DNA from: Burkholderiaceae bacterium
GTDB taxonomy: Bacteria; Pseudomonadota; Gammaproteobacteria; Burkholderiales; Burkholderiaceae_E
DNA length: 64,000 nucleotides
Direction: 5' to 3'
NCBI GenBank assembly: GCA_023954015.1
Contig: JAMLIS010000013.1
Span: forward strand, 44,852 to 108,851
Under the pieces are notes generated by a model. That model had not been told where the DNA came from. It did no database searches and saw only the letters and a program-made list of their open reading frames with translations. Of this stretch, positions 10,701 through 23,105 are shown in pieces. A program made the position numbers and the translations under genes. Each line of letters opens with the position of its first letter. Position 1 is the stretch's first letter.

Positions 10701-11487
10701 TCGGCACGATCACGGTGCGGTCGAGGCCGTTCGCGCGCGCGAACGCGCGCGCTGCCGGCAATCGATGGCGAAGGGTGCGCTCGTCCTGCGCCCACCGATC
10801 GTCCGGCGAGCGGCAGTTCAATCCGCCGTCGGGCATCGGAAAATCGGACGGGACGACGAACGATGGATCGGCGAGCGGTGCGAACGAGCGCGTGCTCTCG
10901 ACGACGTCGGCAACCAGCTTGAAGCCGACCCACAAGCCGCAATAGCGCGACATCGCGAAACCCGCCAGGCCGAGCGCGACGACATCCTCGACATCGCACG
11001 GCGCCAGCACCGGTGACATCGCGGCGGCGAAGGCCTGCTCGCCCTGGTTCGCGATCGTCGACGACGACGCGGCCGGGTCGTCGCCGGTCACCGCGAGCAC
11101 GCCGCCATGGGCGGAAGTGCCTTCCATGTTCGCGTGCTTGAGCACGTCGCCGATGCGATCGAGGCCGGGATTCTTGCCGTACCACAGCGCGAACACTCCG
11201 GCGTGGCGCGGCCTGCCGAAGCGCTCGACCTGCTGCGTTCCCCATGCGGCCGTGGCCGCGAGTTCCTCGTTCAGTCCCGGCACGAAGCGGATCGCCTCGC
11301 GCTCCAGTGCGGCGCGCTCACGCCACAGCGCGAGATCGACGCCGCCCAGCGGCGAGCCTCGATAGCCCGAGACGAAACCCGCCGTATCGAGCCCGGCGGC
11401 CCGATCGAGCGCGCGCTGGCGCAGCAGCAGCGCGACCAGCGCGTCGGTGCCCGACAGCAGGCGGGGTTCGCGGGCGGTTGCGCTCAC
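7748..11487 (-). pseudogene. Fused indolepyruvate ferredoxin oxidoreductase, disrupted by insertion
   Basis: The gene encodes a fused 2-oxoacid:ferredoxin oxidoreductase of the indolepyruvate type (about 1192 residues when restored), converting aryl-pyruvates to acyl-CoA. The N-terminal part has SGYRGSPLGGVD and GGVLAVTGDDP; a TPP-binding part carries HFCAGCPH and GIGCHS; then come a 4Fe-4S region (CDGCGDC) and a gamma domain (GVGGSGLVTVG). The C-terminal domain (VDFFADELVRYQ onward) is in another frame. The shift lies at the 158-bp palindrome at 8513-8670; removing it with one TGA target copy (161 nt) rejoins the frames as ...ARDS-AHTAARD.... The GTG start overlaps the gntR stop by 4 nt, and the stop overlaps the EthD start. 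Confidence 0.82.
8513..8670. mobile_element. 158-bp palindromic MITE-like insertion
   Basis: Two 77-nt arms flank the loop TACC (8590-8593). The outer 18 nt are perfectly inverted (GAACGTGTGAACCAATCG), an internal 15-nt block is perfect (GCGCGCCAGGAAGCG), and the centre is CCATATC/GATATGG. By hand count about 56 of 77 positions pair. The element is flanked by direct TGA copies (8510-8512 and 8671-8673), which fits a 3-bp target duplication. It carries no gene, so mobilisation would need a transposase supplied elsewhere. No second copy was seen in the window. Confidence 0.82.
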
Positions 11488-12194
11488 GTGCCGGTGATCC
11501 GCTCTTCGTCGGCGTGCGCGGCGGCATTCGCGGCGTGGAAGGCCCGCTCGGCGGCGACGAGGTACGCCTTCATGCAGCGGCGCACCGCGCGCCGGTCGCC
11601 CTCGGCGAACGCCGCGTGCAGCGCTTCGAGCCCGGACAGCGCGGTGCGCTGCACTTTCGGATCGGCGAGCGTCCTGATGCGCACGAACTGCGCGTGATCG
11701 ACGTAGTGCAACACGGCTTGCACCAGCCGCGGGTTCGACACGCAGGACATCCACGCGGCGCGAAAGTCGATGTTGGCGGCGATCATCTCGCTCGCGTCGC
11801 GCGCCTTCGCCGCGCGCCGGGCGCGCGCGAGCGCCTTGTCGAGCGCTGCGCGAGCGGGCGCGTCGAGCGCCGCGGCCGCACTGGCCGCCGCCTGCGGCTC
11901 GAGCAGCGCGCGCACCTCGAACAACTGGCGTACGTCTTCCGAATCGAGCGACGGCACGACGAAGCCGCGTGTCGTGCGCCGCAGGTAGCCCTCGTTGGTC
12001 AGTCGAAGCAGCGCCTCGCGCGCCGGCATGCGCGACGTGCCGTAGGCCTTCGCGATCTCGGAATCGAGAAGCCGCTCGTGCAGGCCGACGCGTCCTTCGG
12101 CCAGGCGTGCCCGCAGATCGGCATGGATGCGCTCGCTCAGGTTGCCCGGCCTGCCGAGTGATCGGATCGATTCGACGACGTTGGGCGGCGACAA
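11484..12194 (-). CDS. GntR-family transcriptional regulator, FadR/FCD type
   Basis: About 236 residues. An N-terminal winged HTH (LHERLLDSEIAKAYGTSRMPAREALLRLTNEGYL) is followed by a helical FCD ligand-binding domain with conserved Asp/His positions (e.g. DFRAAWM, HYVDHAQF). I prefer the TTG at 12194, with AGAGAGAG just upstream; an ATG at 12236 would put the operator-like palindromes inside the coding region. The last codons overlap the GTG of the oxidoreductase gene by 4 nt, and the gene is divergent from the TRAP operon at 12305. It likely controls both. Confidence 0.85.
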   Translation of the reverse strand: MSPPNVVESIRSLGRPGNLSERIHADLRARLAEGRVGLHERLLDSEIAKAYGTSRMPAREALLRLTNEGYLRRTTRGFVVPSLDSEDVRQLFEVRALLEPQAAASAAAALDAPARAALDKALARARRAAKARDASEMIAANIDFRAAWMSCVSNPRLVQAVLHYVDHAQFVRIRTLADPKVQRTALSGLEALHAAFAEGDRRAVRRCMKAYLVAAERAFHAANAAAHADEERITGT

Positions 12195-12214
12195 GACTCT
12201 CTCTCTTCTTGCGG

Positions 12215-12240
12215 ATTCTGAATACAGAATATACATTCTG
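12215..12240. promoter_or_regulatory. Triple half-site operator between gntR and TRAP operon
   Basis: Three alternating half-sites ATTCTG (12215), CAGAAT (12225) and ATTCTG (12235), spaced by AATA and ATAC, form two overlapping palindromes. This is an AT-rich island in GC-rich DNA, between divergent gntR and dctP starts. It is the best candidate binding site for the adjacent GntR protein. Confidence 0.65.
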
Positions 12241-12304
12241 GAAAAATTTGGAAACGGAAGGCGCGGCACGCCCGAGTCGCCGCACACCGAACAGGAGACG
12301 AACC

Positions 12305-13294
12305 ATGGACCCGACCCGACGCACCGTACTCGCCGGTGCAAGCGCACTTCCGCTCGTCGCTTTCACGCGGCGCGCGGCCGCGAAGGAAGTCACGCTCAAC
12401 GCGGTGCACTTCACGCCGGCGCAGGTCAGCTACGCGGTCAGCTTCCTGAAGTTCGTCGACAGGCTTAACGAACGCGGCAAGGGGGTCGTGCAGATCCGCG
12501 TGCGCGGCGGCCCCGAGGTGATCCCCTTCGCGCAGATGGGCGAGGCGTTGAAGAACGGCGTGATCGACCTGGTCGATGCGCCCGCCGGGCCGATGCTGAA
12601 CATCGTCCCGGAAGGCGAGGTGTTCTCGGCCACGTCGAAAACACCGTGGGAGCTGCGAGCCAACGGCGGCTTCGAACTCATCGACTCGATCTTCCTGAAG
12701 AAGGCGAACGCCCACGTGCTCGCGCACGTCGACGGCGGGGCGGGCTTTCACGTCTTCAGCGTCGACGAGCCCGTGCGCACCGACGACGGCGGCGTGGACT
12801 TCTCGCGCCTGAAGATCCGCAGCGCCGCGCTGTATCGCGAATTCCTCGAGAGCCTGGGCGCCGGCGTCGTGGTCCAGCCCCCGGGCGAGGCGTACACGTC
12901 GCTCGAGCGCGGCCTCGTCAACGCCAACTGCTACACGGTTCTCGGCTACCGCAACTTCGGCTGGAACAAGTTCACCCGCTTTCGCATCGACCCCGGCTTC
13001 TTTCAGACCGACGTGCTCGTCATGATCAACAAGGGCGCGTGGGAGCGGCTCGGCCCCGAGGCACGCAAGATCCTGCAGGACGTCGCCATCGAACACGAGC
13101 GGACGAGCTACGAGGCGAATCTCGCGCATACGCGCGAGCAGGGGCAGCAGATGGTCGATGACGGCATGAAGATCGTCGAACTGCAGGGCAAGGCGCGCGC
13201 CGCGTATCTCGAGAAGGCCGCACGCGCCAGCTGGGAGCGCCTGGCCAAGCGCGACCCGTCGCATCTCGACGCACTGCGCGCGAAGTTCTCGTGA
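12305..13294 (+). CDS. TRAP transporter solute-binding protein (DctP family)
   Basis: A 329-residue periplasmic binding protein. The N terminus has twin arginines (TRRTVLAG) and an Ala-rich hydrophobic stretch, so Tat export is possible. The ATG at 12305 follows CAGGAG. The body shows DctP features, including an LKIRSAALYREFLESLGA block with the expected ligand arginine. It is the first gene of the second TRAP set, divergent from gntR. Its link to the aryl-pyruvate oxidoreductase operon suggests uptake of an aromatic or branched 2-oxoacid or hydroxyacid (inference). Confidence 0.85.
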   Translation: MDPTRRTVLAGASALPLVAFTRRAAAKEVTLNAVHFTPAQVSYAVSFLKFVDRLNERGKGVVQIRVRGGPEVIPFAQMGEALKNGVIDLVDAPAGPMLNIVPEGEVFSATSKTPWELRANGGFELIDSIFLKKANAHVLAHVDGGAGFHVFSVDEPVRTDDGGVDFSRLKIRSAALYREFLESLGAGVVVQPPGEAYTSLERGLVNANCYTVLGYRNFGWNKFTRFRIDPGFFQTDVLVMINKGAWERLGPEARKILQDVAIEHERTSYEANLAHTREQGQQMVDDGMKIVELQGKARAAYLEKAARASWERLAKRDPSHLDALRAKFS

Positions 13295-13331
13295 GGCTCG
13301 CGCGCGACACGGCGCGCGCGCTGGGGCACGC

Positions 13332-13871
13332 GTGCGCGAGGGCCGACGGGTCGGCGCGCGCGTGAAGCGGATCTTCGCCTGGTCGGAGCGCGTCTCCGAC
13401 GCGCTGGCGCAGCTGACGAAGATCCTGCTCGGTTCGATCGTCCTGCTCGTCTGCGCCGACGTGCTGGGTCGCAACTTCGGCGCGTCGCTCGTCTGGAGCG
13501 CTTCGCTCGTCGAGTACCTGCTGATCTATTGCGCGTTCCTGCCGATGCCGGCGCTGGTGCGCGGCAAGGCGCACATCTGCGCCGACTTCCTGCGCCGGGC
13601 GATGCCCGGGCCGATGCGAGCGCTGGTCGAGCGCGCCGTCTACCTGCTGTGCGTCGCGCTGTGCCTGTATCTCGGCGCGGTGGCCTTCGCCAGCCTCGTC
13701 GCAGCCGTGCGCAGCGGCGCCTACGAAGTGCGCACCTTCGACATGCCGGGCTGGCTGCTCTACCTGCCGATGGTGATCGGCCTGTGGCTGTCCGCGCTCG
13801 AGTTCTTCCGCTACCTGCTCGGCGCGGACTCGCTCTACGACACCGACCGCACGCACCCGGAGGGCTTCTGA
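13332..13871 (+). CDS. TRAP transporter small permease (DctQ family)
   Basis: About 179 residues with four hydrophobic segments and the DctQ-like region VCADVLGRNFGASLVWSASLVEYLLIY. Start choice is uncertain: GTG at 13332 or GTG at 13362, neither with a strong SD. It sits between dctP and dctM of the second TRAP operon; the dctM start is 3 nt after its stop. Confidence 0.82.
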   Translation: MREGRRVGARVKRIFAWSERVSDALAQLTKILLGSIVLLVCADVLGRNFGASLVWSASLVEYLLIYCAFLPMPALVRGKAHICADFLRRAMPGPMRALVERAVYLLCVALCLYLGAVAFASLVAAVRSGAYEVRTFDMPGWLLYLPMVIGLWLSALEFFRYLLGADSLYDTDRTHPEGF

Positions 13872-13873
13872 GC

Positions 13874-15184
13874 GTGGAATGGCCGGGCGTGCTCGCCATC
13901 ATGATCGGACTGCTGCTCGTGCTGATGGGCGTCGGCACCCCGGTGGCGATCGCCTTCTTCGCCACCAACATCGCCTGCATCTTCCTCTTCATGGGCGGCT
14001 CGGCGGCGATCACGCAGATGGTCGCGAACTTCGCGGAGGCGGTGTCGATCTACGCGCTCACGCCGGTGCCGCTGTTCCTGATCATGGGCAGCCTCTTCTT
14101 CCGCTCGGGGCTGGGCGAGAACGTCTTTCGCGCGATCGACATCTGCATCGGCAACCTGCGCGCGCGCCTCGCCTACCTGACCGTGCTCTCGGGCGCCGTG
14201 TTCGCGTCGCTGTCGGGATCGAGCCTGGCGAACACCGGCATGATGGGCTCGACGATGGTGCCCGCGATGCTAGGGCGCGGCTACAAGCCGCACATGGCTT
14301 TCGGCCCGGTGCTGGGCGCGGGGTCGCTCGCGGTGATCATTCCGCCGTCGGCGCTGGCCGTGCTGCTCGGCTCGCTGGCGCAGATCGACGTGGGCGCGCT
14401 GCTGATCGCGGGTGCGCTGCCCGGGCTGCTGCTCACCGCGATGTTCGTCGGCCTGATTTTCACGCAGGCGCACATCGACCCGGGCGCAGCACCCCAGTAC
14501 GCGGTCGAGCGCCACACGCTGCGGCAGAAGCTCGTGGCGCTGCTCGTGAACGTCGTCCCGATGTCGGTGATCGTGTTCCTCGTCGTCGGCACGATCATCC
14601 TCGGCATCGCGTCGCCCACCGAATCGGCCGCGCTGGGTTGCCTGGGCGTGGCCGGCCTGATGGTCGCCTACCGGCGCTTCTCGTGGTCGCTGATCTGGCG
14701 CTCGCTCGACGACGCGATGAAGGTGACCGGCATGACCTTTCTCGTCATCGCCGCGTCGACCACCTTCGCGCAGGTGCTCGCCTTCTCCGGCGCCTCGAAC
14801 GGATTCGTGCAATGGCTGCTCGCGTTCGGCGCATCGCCGATGATGCTGCTCGCGCTGATGCTGTTCGCGATCCTCGTGCTCGGCATGTTCATGGACCAGC
14901 TGTCGATGATGCTGATCACGCTGCCGATCTTCCTGCCGATCGCATCGTCGCTCGGCTTCGACCCGGTGTGGTTCGGACTGCTGCTGCTGCTGTCCTACGA
15001 GATCGGCTTCACGACGCCGCCCTTCGGGTTGCTGCTGTTCGTGATGATCGGGGTCGCGCCGCGCGGCACCACGCTCGGCACGGTGGCACGCGCCGCGCTG
15101 CCCTACGTGTGCTGCACGCTCGCGCTGATCGCGCTGATCGCGGCGTTTCCACAGATCGCGCTGCTGCTGCCGCAGTGGAAGTAG
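13874..15184 (+). CDS. TRAP transporter large permease (DctM family)
   Basis: A 436-residue polytopic protein with DctM motifs: SGAVFASLSGSSLANTGMMG, AGSLAVIIPPSALAVLLG and the C-terminal SYEIGFTTPPFGLLLF. I place the start at GTG 13874, 2 nt after the dctQ stop, with GGAGGG 9 nt upstream inside dctQ. It converges on boxA, which ends 50 nt away on the other strand. Confidence 0.88.
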   Translation: MEWPGVLAIMIGLLLVLMGVGTPVAIAFFATNIACIFLFMGGSAAITQMVANFAEAVSIYALTPVPLFLIMGSLFFRSGLGENVFRAIDICIGNLRARLAYLTVLSGAVFASLSGSSLANTGMMGSTMVPAMLGRGYKPHMAFGPVLGAGSLAVIIPPSALAVLLGSLAQIDVGALLIAGALPGLLLTAMFVGLIFTQAHIDPGAAPQYAVERHTLRQKLVALLVNVVPMSVIVFLVVGTIILGIASPTESAALGCLGVAGLMVAYRRFSWSLIWRSLDDAMKVTGMTFLVIAASTTFAQVLAFSGASNGFVQWLLAFGASPMMLLALMLFAILVLGMFMDQLSMMLITLPIFLPIASSLGFDPVWFGLLLLLSYEIGFTTPPFGLLLFVMIGVAPRGTTLGTVARAALPYVCCTLALIALIAAFPQIALLLPQWK

Positions 15185-15233
15185 GAACGGCGGAAGCGGG
15201 AAAGACGCACCGTCGGCGCGCCGGCGCTTCGCT

Positions 15234-16571
15234 TCAGTACGTCTCGAAGTGCAGCCGGCCTTCGCGCTCGAGCCGGCCCATCAGCGTCTCCCAGGCCACG
15301 CCGCCCTGCACCGCCACCTCGCGCAGCGCCGCGACGACGCCTTCCTCCATGCTCTTCAGCCCGCAGACGTAGACGCAGGTGTTCTCGTCCTTCAACAGCG
15401 CGAGGACGTCGGCCGCCCGCTCGCGCAACAGGTCCTGCACGTAGCGCTTCGGCTTGCCCGGCGTGCGCGAGAAGGCGAGGTTCACGTCGATGAAGTCGCG
15501 CGGCAGCTTCATCAGCGGCCCGAAGTACGGAAGTTCCTGCTCGGTGCGCGCGCCGAAGAAGAGCATCAGCTTGCCGGTCTCGAACTTGCCGCCCGCGCGC
15601 AGGCGCCGGCGATACTCCGTCATCGCGCGCATGGGCGCGCTGCCCGTGCCGGTGCAGATCATCAGCAGGTTCGAGCGCGGATGGTTAGGCATCAGGAACG
15701 ACGTGCCGAAGGGACCGGTGACCTGCACCGTGTCGCCCTTCTTCAGGTCGCAGACGTAGTTCGAGCACACGCCGGTCACCGGCTTGCCCCGGTGATCGAC
15801 GGTGACCCGCTTCACGGTGAGCGCGACGTTGTTGTAGCCGGGACGCTCGCCGTTGCGCGGACTGGCAATCGAGTACTGGCGCGGATGGTGCGGCTTGCCG
15901 CGTTCGTCCACGCCCGGCGCGACGATGCCGATCGACTGGCCCTCGAGCACGGGGAACGGCATCGCACCGAAGTCGAGCACGATGTGGTGGGTGACGCTGG
16001 AGGCGTCCGCCTCGGTCACGCGGAAGTTGCCGACGACCGTGGCCGTCACCGGATTCTTCGGTCCGTACAGGTTCGCGTACGGATGCGCCGCCGACCACGG
16101 CTTGATCGTCGAGCCCGGGCGCTTCGACGCGGGCGCAGCCACCGCCTCGGGCGAGCCGAAGGACGCCGCCGATGCGACCAGCGCCTCGGCCTGCGCCGCC
16201 GCCTCGGCTTCGGCCTCGCTTGCGGCCGTCGCGTCGCCGTCAACGGTTTCGGGCAAGGGCACCTCCGGCGGCAACTCGTCCCACTCGAACTGCTCGGCGA
16301 TCGGATATGCCGCGCTCTTCAGGATGCGCCGCCAGTTGTCGATCGCGCCGGTGGGACACGGCGGCACGCAGGCCATGCAGCCTTCGCAGACGTCGGGCTT
16401 CACGACGTAGTTGCGATCGTCGTGCGTGATGGCGCCGACCGGACACGCTTCCTCGCAGGTGTTGCAGCGGATGCAGATCTCGGGGTCGATCAGGTGCTGG
16501 CGGATGACGACGTCGCCGGCGGCGTCCGGGGCGAGCGACGCCGCCGCGGATTCGGCGGTGACGGTGGACAT
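15234..16571 (-). CDS. boxA: Benzoyl-CoA 2,3-epoxidase reductase subunit BoxA
   Basis: A 445-residue protein that passes electrons from NADPH through FAD and iron-sulfur clusters to the oxygenase BoxB. Two 4Fe-4S motifs are near the N terminus: C33/C36/C39/C43 and C62/C65/C68/C72. An Ala/Glu-rich linker (about 110-150) leads to a ferredoxin-NADP reductase module with the FAD motif RQYSIAS, the NADP region [12 protein letters not shown] and a C-terminal aromatic tail (HFETY). The ATG at 16571 has AAGGA upstream. It lies downstream of boxB on the same strand, with a strong hairpin between them. Confidence 0.95.
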   Translation of the reverse strand: MSTVTAESAAASLAPDAAGDVVIRQHLIDPEICIRCNTCEEACPVGAITHDDRNYVVKPDVCEGCMACVPPCPTGAIDNWRRILKSAAYPIAEQFEWDELPPEVPLPETVDGDATAASEAEAEAAAQAEALVASAASFGSPEAVAAPASKRPGSTIKPWSAAHPYANLYGPKNPVTATVVGNFRVTEADASSVTHHIVLDFGAMPFPVLEGQSIGIVAPGVDERGKPHHPRQYSIASPRNGERPGYNNVALTVKRVTVDHRGKPVTGVCSNYVCDLKKGDTVQVTGPFGTSFLMPNHPRSNLLMICTGTGSAPMRAMTEYRRRLRAGGKFETGKLMLFFGARTEQELPYFGPLMKLPRDFIDVNLAFSRTPGKPKRYVQDLLRERAADVLALLKDENTCVYVCGLKSMEEGVVAALREVAVQGGVAWETLMGRLEREGRLHFETY

Positions 16572-16623
16572 GGAAGGATTCCTTGCAGGCGGGTTCGCGC
16601 GCCGCCGCGCATCCGGTCGGCGC

Positions 16624-16650
16624 GGTGCGCGCCCGTCGCGGGCGCGCACC
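16624..16650 (-). promoter_or_regulatory. Perfect 12-bp hairpin between boxB and boxA
   Basis: GGTGCGCGCCCG, loop TCG, CGGGCGCGCACC: a perfect inverted repeat 9 nt after the boxB stop. There is no U-run, so it is more likely an mRNA stability or partial read-through structure than a full terminator. Confidence 0.55.
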
Positions 16651-16659
16651 GGCGGCTAC

Positions 16660-18087
<1,428 letters not shown>

Positions 18088-18150
18088 CAGTTCGCTCCCG
18101 AAATTCGTTGCGAGGCCGGAGCGCGCGCCGTGCGCGCTCGTTGCAGGGGG

Positions 18151-18273
18151 TTCGTCACGCGCGGTTCGTGCATGCGCGGTTCGTGCATGCGCGGTTCGTG
18201 CACACGTGGTTCGAGCACACGTGGTTCGAGCACACGTGGTTCGTGCACAGGCAGTTCGTGCGCAGGCGCTTCG

Positions 18274-18283
<10 letters not shown>
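18151..18283. repeat. 15-bp minisatellite between boxC and boxB
   Basis: Nine units (seven of 15 nt, two of 14 nt) of the type TTCGTGCATGCGCGG / TTCGAGCACACGTGG. The last unit overlaps the final codons and stop of boxC (18274-18283), so the array seems to have grown from the gene end. Four units carry TGCA. Confidence 0.9.
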
Positions 18284-20082
<1,799 letters not shown>

Positions 20083-20141
20083 CGGGCGACTCCTCTGACT
20101 CCTCGCCTGAGTCTGCGCCGCAGGCGGGGATCGTGCAATAT

Positions 20142-20213
20142 AGTGCCTGTCGGCAGTGGGTTCATGCATCATGATGCATTGGAATTCCGCTGTCAAGCAC
20201 TCGAATGCATGTC
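20142..20213 (-). promoter_or_regulatory. boxC promoter/operator region
   Basis: On the minus strand, TTGACA (20191-20196) and CATGAT are 17 nt apart, a plausible -35/-10 pair. The -10 lies in a perfect 16-nt palindrome ATGCATCATGATGCAT (20164-20179). The block 20192-20213 matches 24226-24247 upstream of boxD (opposite strand), sharing ATGCATTC and AGTGCTTGAC. A second TATATT lies near 20146. TGCA motifs here fit what is reported for BoxR/BzdR-type operators. Confidence 0.6.
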
Positions 20214-20231
20214 GGGGTTAATGTGGATCAA

Positions 20232-20400
20232 GTGGGGTGGTGGCGCGGTGCGCCGGGGCGCGGGGCGCGGGGCGCGGAGCGCGGGCGCGGGGCCCGGGGC
20301 GCGGGGCCCGGGGCGCGGGGCGTCGGCAGGCGTGTCGGCCGGGGCGGCTCGGGGCTTGCCGGTGCGGGGCGTGCCCGGTGTCGGCCGGGGCGGGCGTGCC
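20232..20400. repeat. G-rich low-complexity tract before element C
   Basis: Repeated GCGCGGGG, GGCCCGGGG and GGGGCGTGC-like units over about 170 nt, immediately 5' of hairpin element C. Confidence 0.7.
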
Positions 20401-20423
20401 GCTGCTGCGCTCGCGCGTCCGGA

Positions 20424-20495
20424 TGCTGCATACCGCAGCGTTTTCCGCGACATGACCCTTTGCGCAAACGAAAACGCTGTGTCTTGCAGCGTTTT
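20424..20495 (+). repeat. Dispersed hairpin element, copy C
   Basis: The first hairpin is GCTGCATACCGCAGC. The second is AAAACGCTG-TGTCTTG-CAGCGTTTT, a perfect 9-bp stem and the best formed in the family. About 30 nt lie between them. A GC-rich stretch (GGCTGCGGGCCGGGCCCG) follows its 3' end. Confidence 0.75.
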
Positions 20496-21071
20496 GATCG
20501 GCTGCGGGCCGGGCCCGAACGGGCTGGTCGTTGCGTGCGTTCGTGCCCGAGTACCCACGCGTCCCGCGGTTGAGGCTCACGCAGGAGTTCTCGAGGCGGC
20601 GGGCGTCGCTTGCGACGAACGACCGCCGCGGTGGACAACTCGCGACGACACGCTCCAGGCGGTCGGACCCGTAGTTCCCTCACCGAGGGCGATCGGGCCG
20701 ATCACTGCGGCCGAGGGACGATCTGCTCGAGCCGCCCGACGATCGGGTCGGCACGCGCTCGATGCCGGCCAACAGGCCGTTGCCCGTGACCGGACCGCAC
20801 GAGTGCCTCGGCGACTCGACGCTGGCCGATTCGATCGCCGATCGTCACGTGCATGCCGCGCACAGCGCGCGCAGCCCCGCGCACTGGCCACCATCGACGC
20901 ATCGAACACGACTTGCCCACCGTGGCCGTCGGCGTGGCACGCGCACGCCGCCGGCGGGCAAGCCTGCGGCGGCTTCCTTCGGATCGCCTCGGGGGTCGAA
21001 AACGTCAACCTGTCCGCGTACGCGAGTCGAGCATTCGGGCCGAAGTGACCCGGGCAGTGGGCCCCAGCGCT

Positions 21072-22832
21072 TCAGAACGCCATCGACAGATGCTGGAGGA
21101 ACGAGACGAGCGCGTCGCGCGTTTCCGGGTCGCGAATCGTCTGTTTCGGCATCGACGTACCCGGGGCGAACGCTTTCGGATCGTCGAGAAACTCGCTGAG
21201 CGTCTCGCGCGTCCACCGGCCGCTTTTGTGTTTCAGCGAATTCGAATACCCGTCGTAACTGGTCGACGCAATCCGGTGCCCGAAGATGCGCGCGAGATTC
21301 GGCGCCTTCGCGTTATCGCCGGGCTCGAAGGAATGGCATTGCGCGCATTGCTGCACGACGCTCTCCAGCCGGCTCGCCACCGGACCGGACAAGCGGGACG
21401 AATGCACGTATTTCGCAATCTTGTCGTCCAGGTTGGAGAGCGCCTGTGCCGTCAGGAAGATCAGATCCTGATCATCCGTCCAAAGGACCAGGCGCCCGTC
21501 CACGTGCTGGTGCACCGCACGTATCTGCCGGCGGATCTCGATGCGCTCGCTGTAGACCGGCCTGCCGTCGGCCAGCCGGATGCGATACAGGCTGCGATCC
21601 TTCAGCGAGCTCGCCAGAAGATCTCCGTCCCACGCCGGGTGAAAGCCGCTCACCACCGTCAGTCCGGAAATCCCCACCGAGGGAACCCAGGCGAACGCCG
21701 GCGGATCGAAATGATCGTGACGGCCGAAGCTCAGTGAACCGGGAATCCGGGTGTTGCTGTAGGTCGTGCCGTAGGATTCGAGCGGCCAGCCGAAGTTGGC
21801 ACCAGGCCGGACGAGGTTCAGTTCGTCGCCTCCGCGCGGGCCGTGCTCCACGTTGAACAGCCGGCCATCGGGCGTGCGCACGAGTCCCTGCGCGTTTCGG
21901 TGGCCCGAAGACACGATGCGGCTTTCACCGGTCTCGATGTCGATCGCCAGCACTTTTCCATACTCGGCCTGCGGATCCTGAGAGATTCCGGGTCCATCCG
22001 AACGCATGCCGTCGTAGTGGAAGTCGCCGCTCGTCATGTAGACCGTCGACGGCGCCTCGAATGCAAGACGCCCGCCTGCCATCGATCCCTCGAGTGCGGC
22101 GTACTTCTTCTTCAGTGCAAGGCACGGACGCGTCCGGTGGACGATTCTCCATCGAGCCGCATCGGCCTCGATTTCATCGACGGAGGTCGCTTCGGCCGGA
22201 AAATCGAGTCGTGCAAGCGTGTTCGTGTAGCAAAGCCGCTCGGGGTCGTATTCGGTGTAGGAAGCCAGAAGGCCGTGTCCGCGGGCGCTCCGGAAGTACT
22301 TCAGATCGTTGTATCGGGGGACTTCCGCCTCGAACGAGTAATCGGCGAAGCGGGGATCGTCGGCGAGGGCAAGAAACTCGGCGATGTGGTTGCTCGGAGC
22401 CTGGATCCGCGTGACCCGGATGTCTGCGGACGAACTGGCGGCATAGACCTTGCCGTCGAAGGGAAGCACCAGGATGTCGCGGCCGAACGAGGTGATTCCA
22501 CCGCCGCGCATCTCCTGCTTGCGAATGCCGGTCGGGACATGTCCGCTGTCGACGGCGAGCGAGACGAGTTGCGTCGGATAGCGCGCGGCGATTTCGGGCG
22601 TCGGCAGGATGGGAGCCAACACCGTGGACGACAGCCGCATGTCGATCTTGCTGAGCAACTCATGAGGAAACACGCGCCGATGCTCGATCTCGAAGCCGGC
22701 GAACAGGGCCGCCGCGGCCGTGCCGAGAAGAACCGCCATCGCGATCGGAATCCGCATCGCCCGCAGCAGCGAGCGTACGCGCCTGCGAGCCTTGTCTGCC
22801 GACGGTTCGTCGGCTCGTACCACCGCCGCCAA
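21072..22832 (-). CDS. Glucose/sorbosone-dehydrogenase-like protein with C-terminal c-type cytochrome
   Basis: Up to 586 residues. An N-terminal basic stretch and transmembrane segment would anchor it on the periplasmic side. The middle part resembles PQQ-type sugar dehydrogenase beta-propellers (SSGHRNAQGLV, EHGPRGGDELNLV, GANFGWP). The C-terminal about 100 residues form a mono-heme cytochrome c domain with CAQCH and a likely distal Met in GTSMPKQT. The substrate is unknown. The TTG start at 22832 and the ATG at 22757 are both possible. It sits between boxR and boxC on the same strand, an unusual place for such an enzyme. Confidence 0.72.
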   Translation of the reverse strand: MAAVVRADEPSADKARRRVRSLLRAMRIPIAMAVLLGTAAAALFAGFEIEHRRVFPHELLSKIDMRLSSTVLAPILPTPEIAARYPTQLVSLAVDSGHVPTGIRKQEMRGGGITSFGRDILVLPFDGKVYAASSSADIRVTRIQAPSNHIAEFLALADDPRFADYSFEAEVPRYNDLKYFRSARGHGLLASYTEYDPERLCYTNTLARLDFPAEATSVDEIEADAARWRIVHRTRPCLALKKKYAALEGSMAGGRLAFEAPSTVYMTSGDFHYDGMRSDGPGISQDPQAEYGKVLAIDIETGESRIVSSGHRNAQGLVRTPDGRLFNVEHGPRGGDELNLVRPGANFGWPLESYGTTYSNTRIPGSLSFGRHDHFDPPAFAWVPSVGISGLTVVSGFHPAWDGDLLASSLKDRSLYRIRLADGRPVYSERIEIRRQIRAVHQHVDGRLVLWTDDQDLIFLTAQALSNLDDKIAKYVHSSRLSGPVASRLESVVQQCAQCHSFEPGDNAKAPNLARIFGHRIASTSYDGYSNSLKHKSGRWTRETLSEFLDDPKAFAPGTSMPKQTIRDPETRDALVSFLQHLSMAF

Positions 22833-23105
22833 CCCTGTGTCCCCCGAAGTTGTCGCTTCGTCGCACTCGTCGCGAAGAAACGTGCCCCGCCTCGCGAGTG
22901 GAGATGCGGCGGCAGTGGCGCCCTGCTTGCCCGGACGCGATCGTTTCCTCGTGGACCGAACGGCAGGAAACCGGGCCGATGCCTGCTCGACCTGGGACGT
23001 TGCACGCCCCGTCCGGCCCGGCGAATGTTACGAAAACGGTCTCGCGGAGTCGGTGAATTCGCGCACACCCGACGCGGATCGCGAAAACGACGTCTTCGTC
23101 GCCGT

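Larger units (their letters stand above)
20083..21071. other. Gene-free region upstream of boxC
   Basis: About 990 nt. It holds the boxC promoter region, a G-rich tract (20232-20400), hairpin element C (20424-20495) and about 570 nt without a recognisable gene. One 40-nt stretch near 20596-20635 (GCGACGAACG, ACCGCCGCGG) reappears near 59639-59682. Confidence 0.65.

Noticed and set aside
20553..21050. Small open frames on both strands downstream of element C
   Set aside because: Overlapping frames on several strands with no start context and no recognisable domain.
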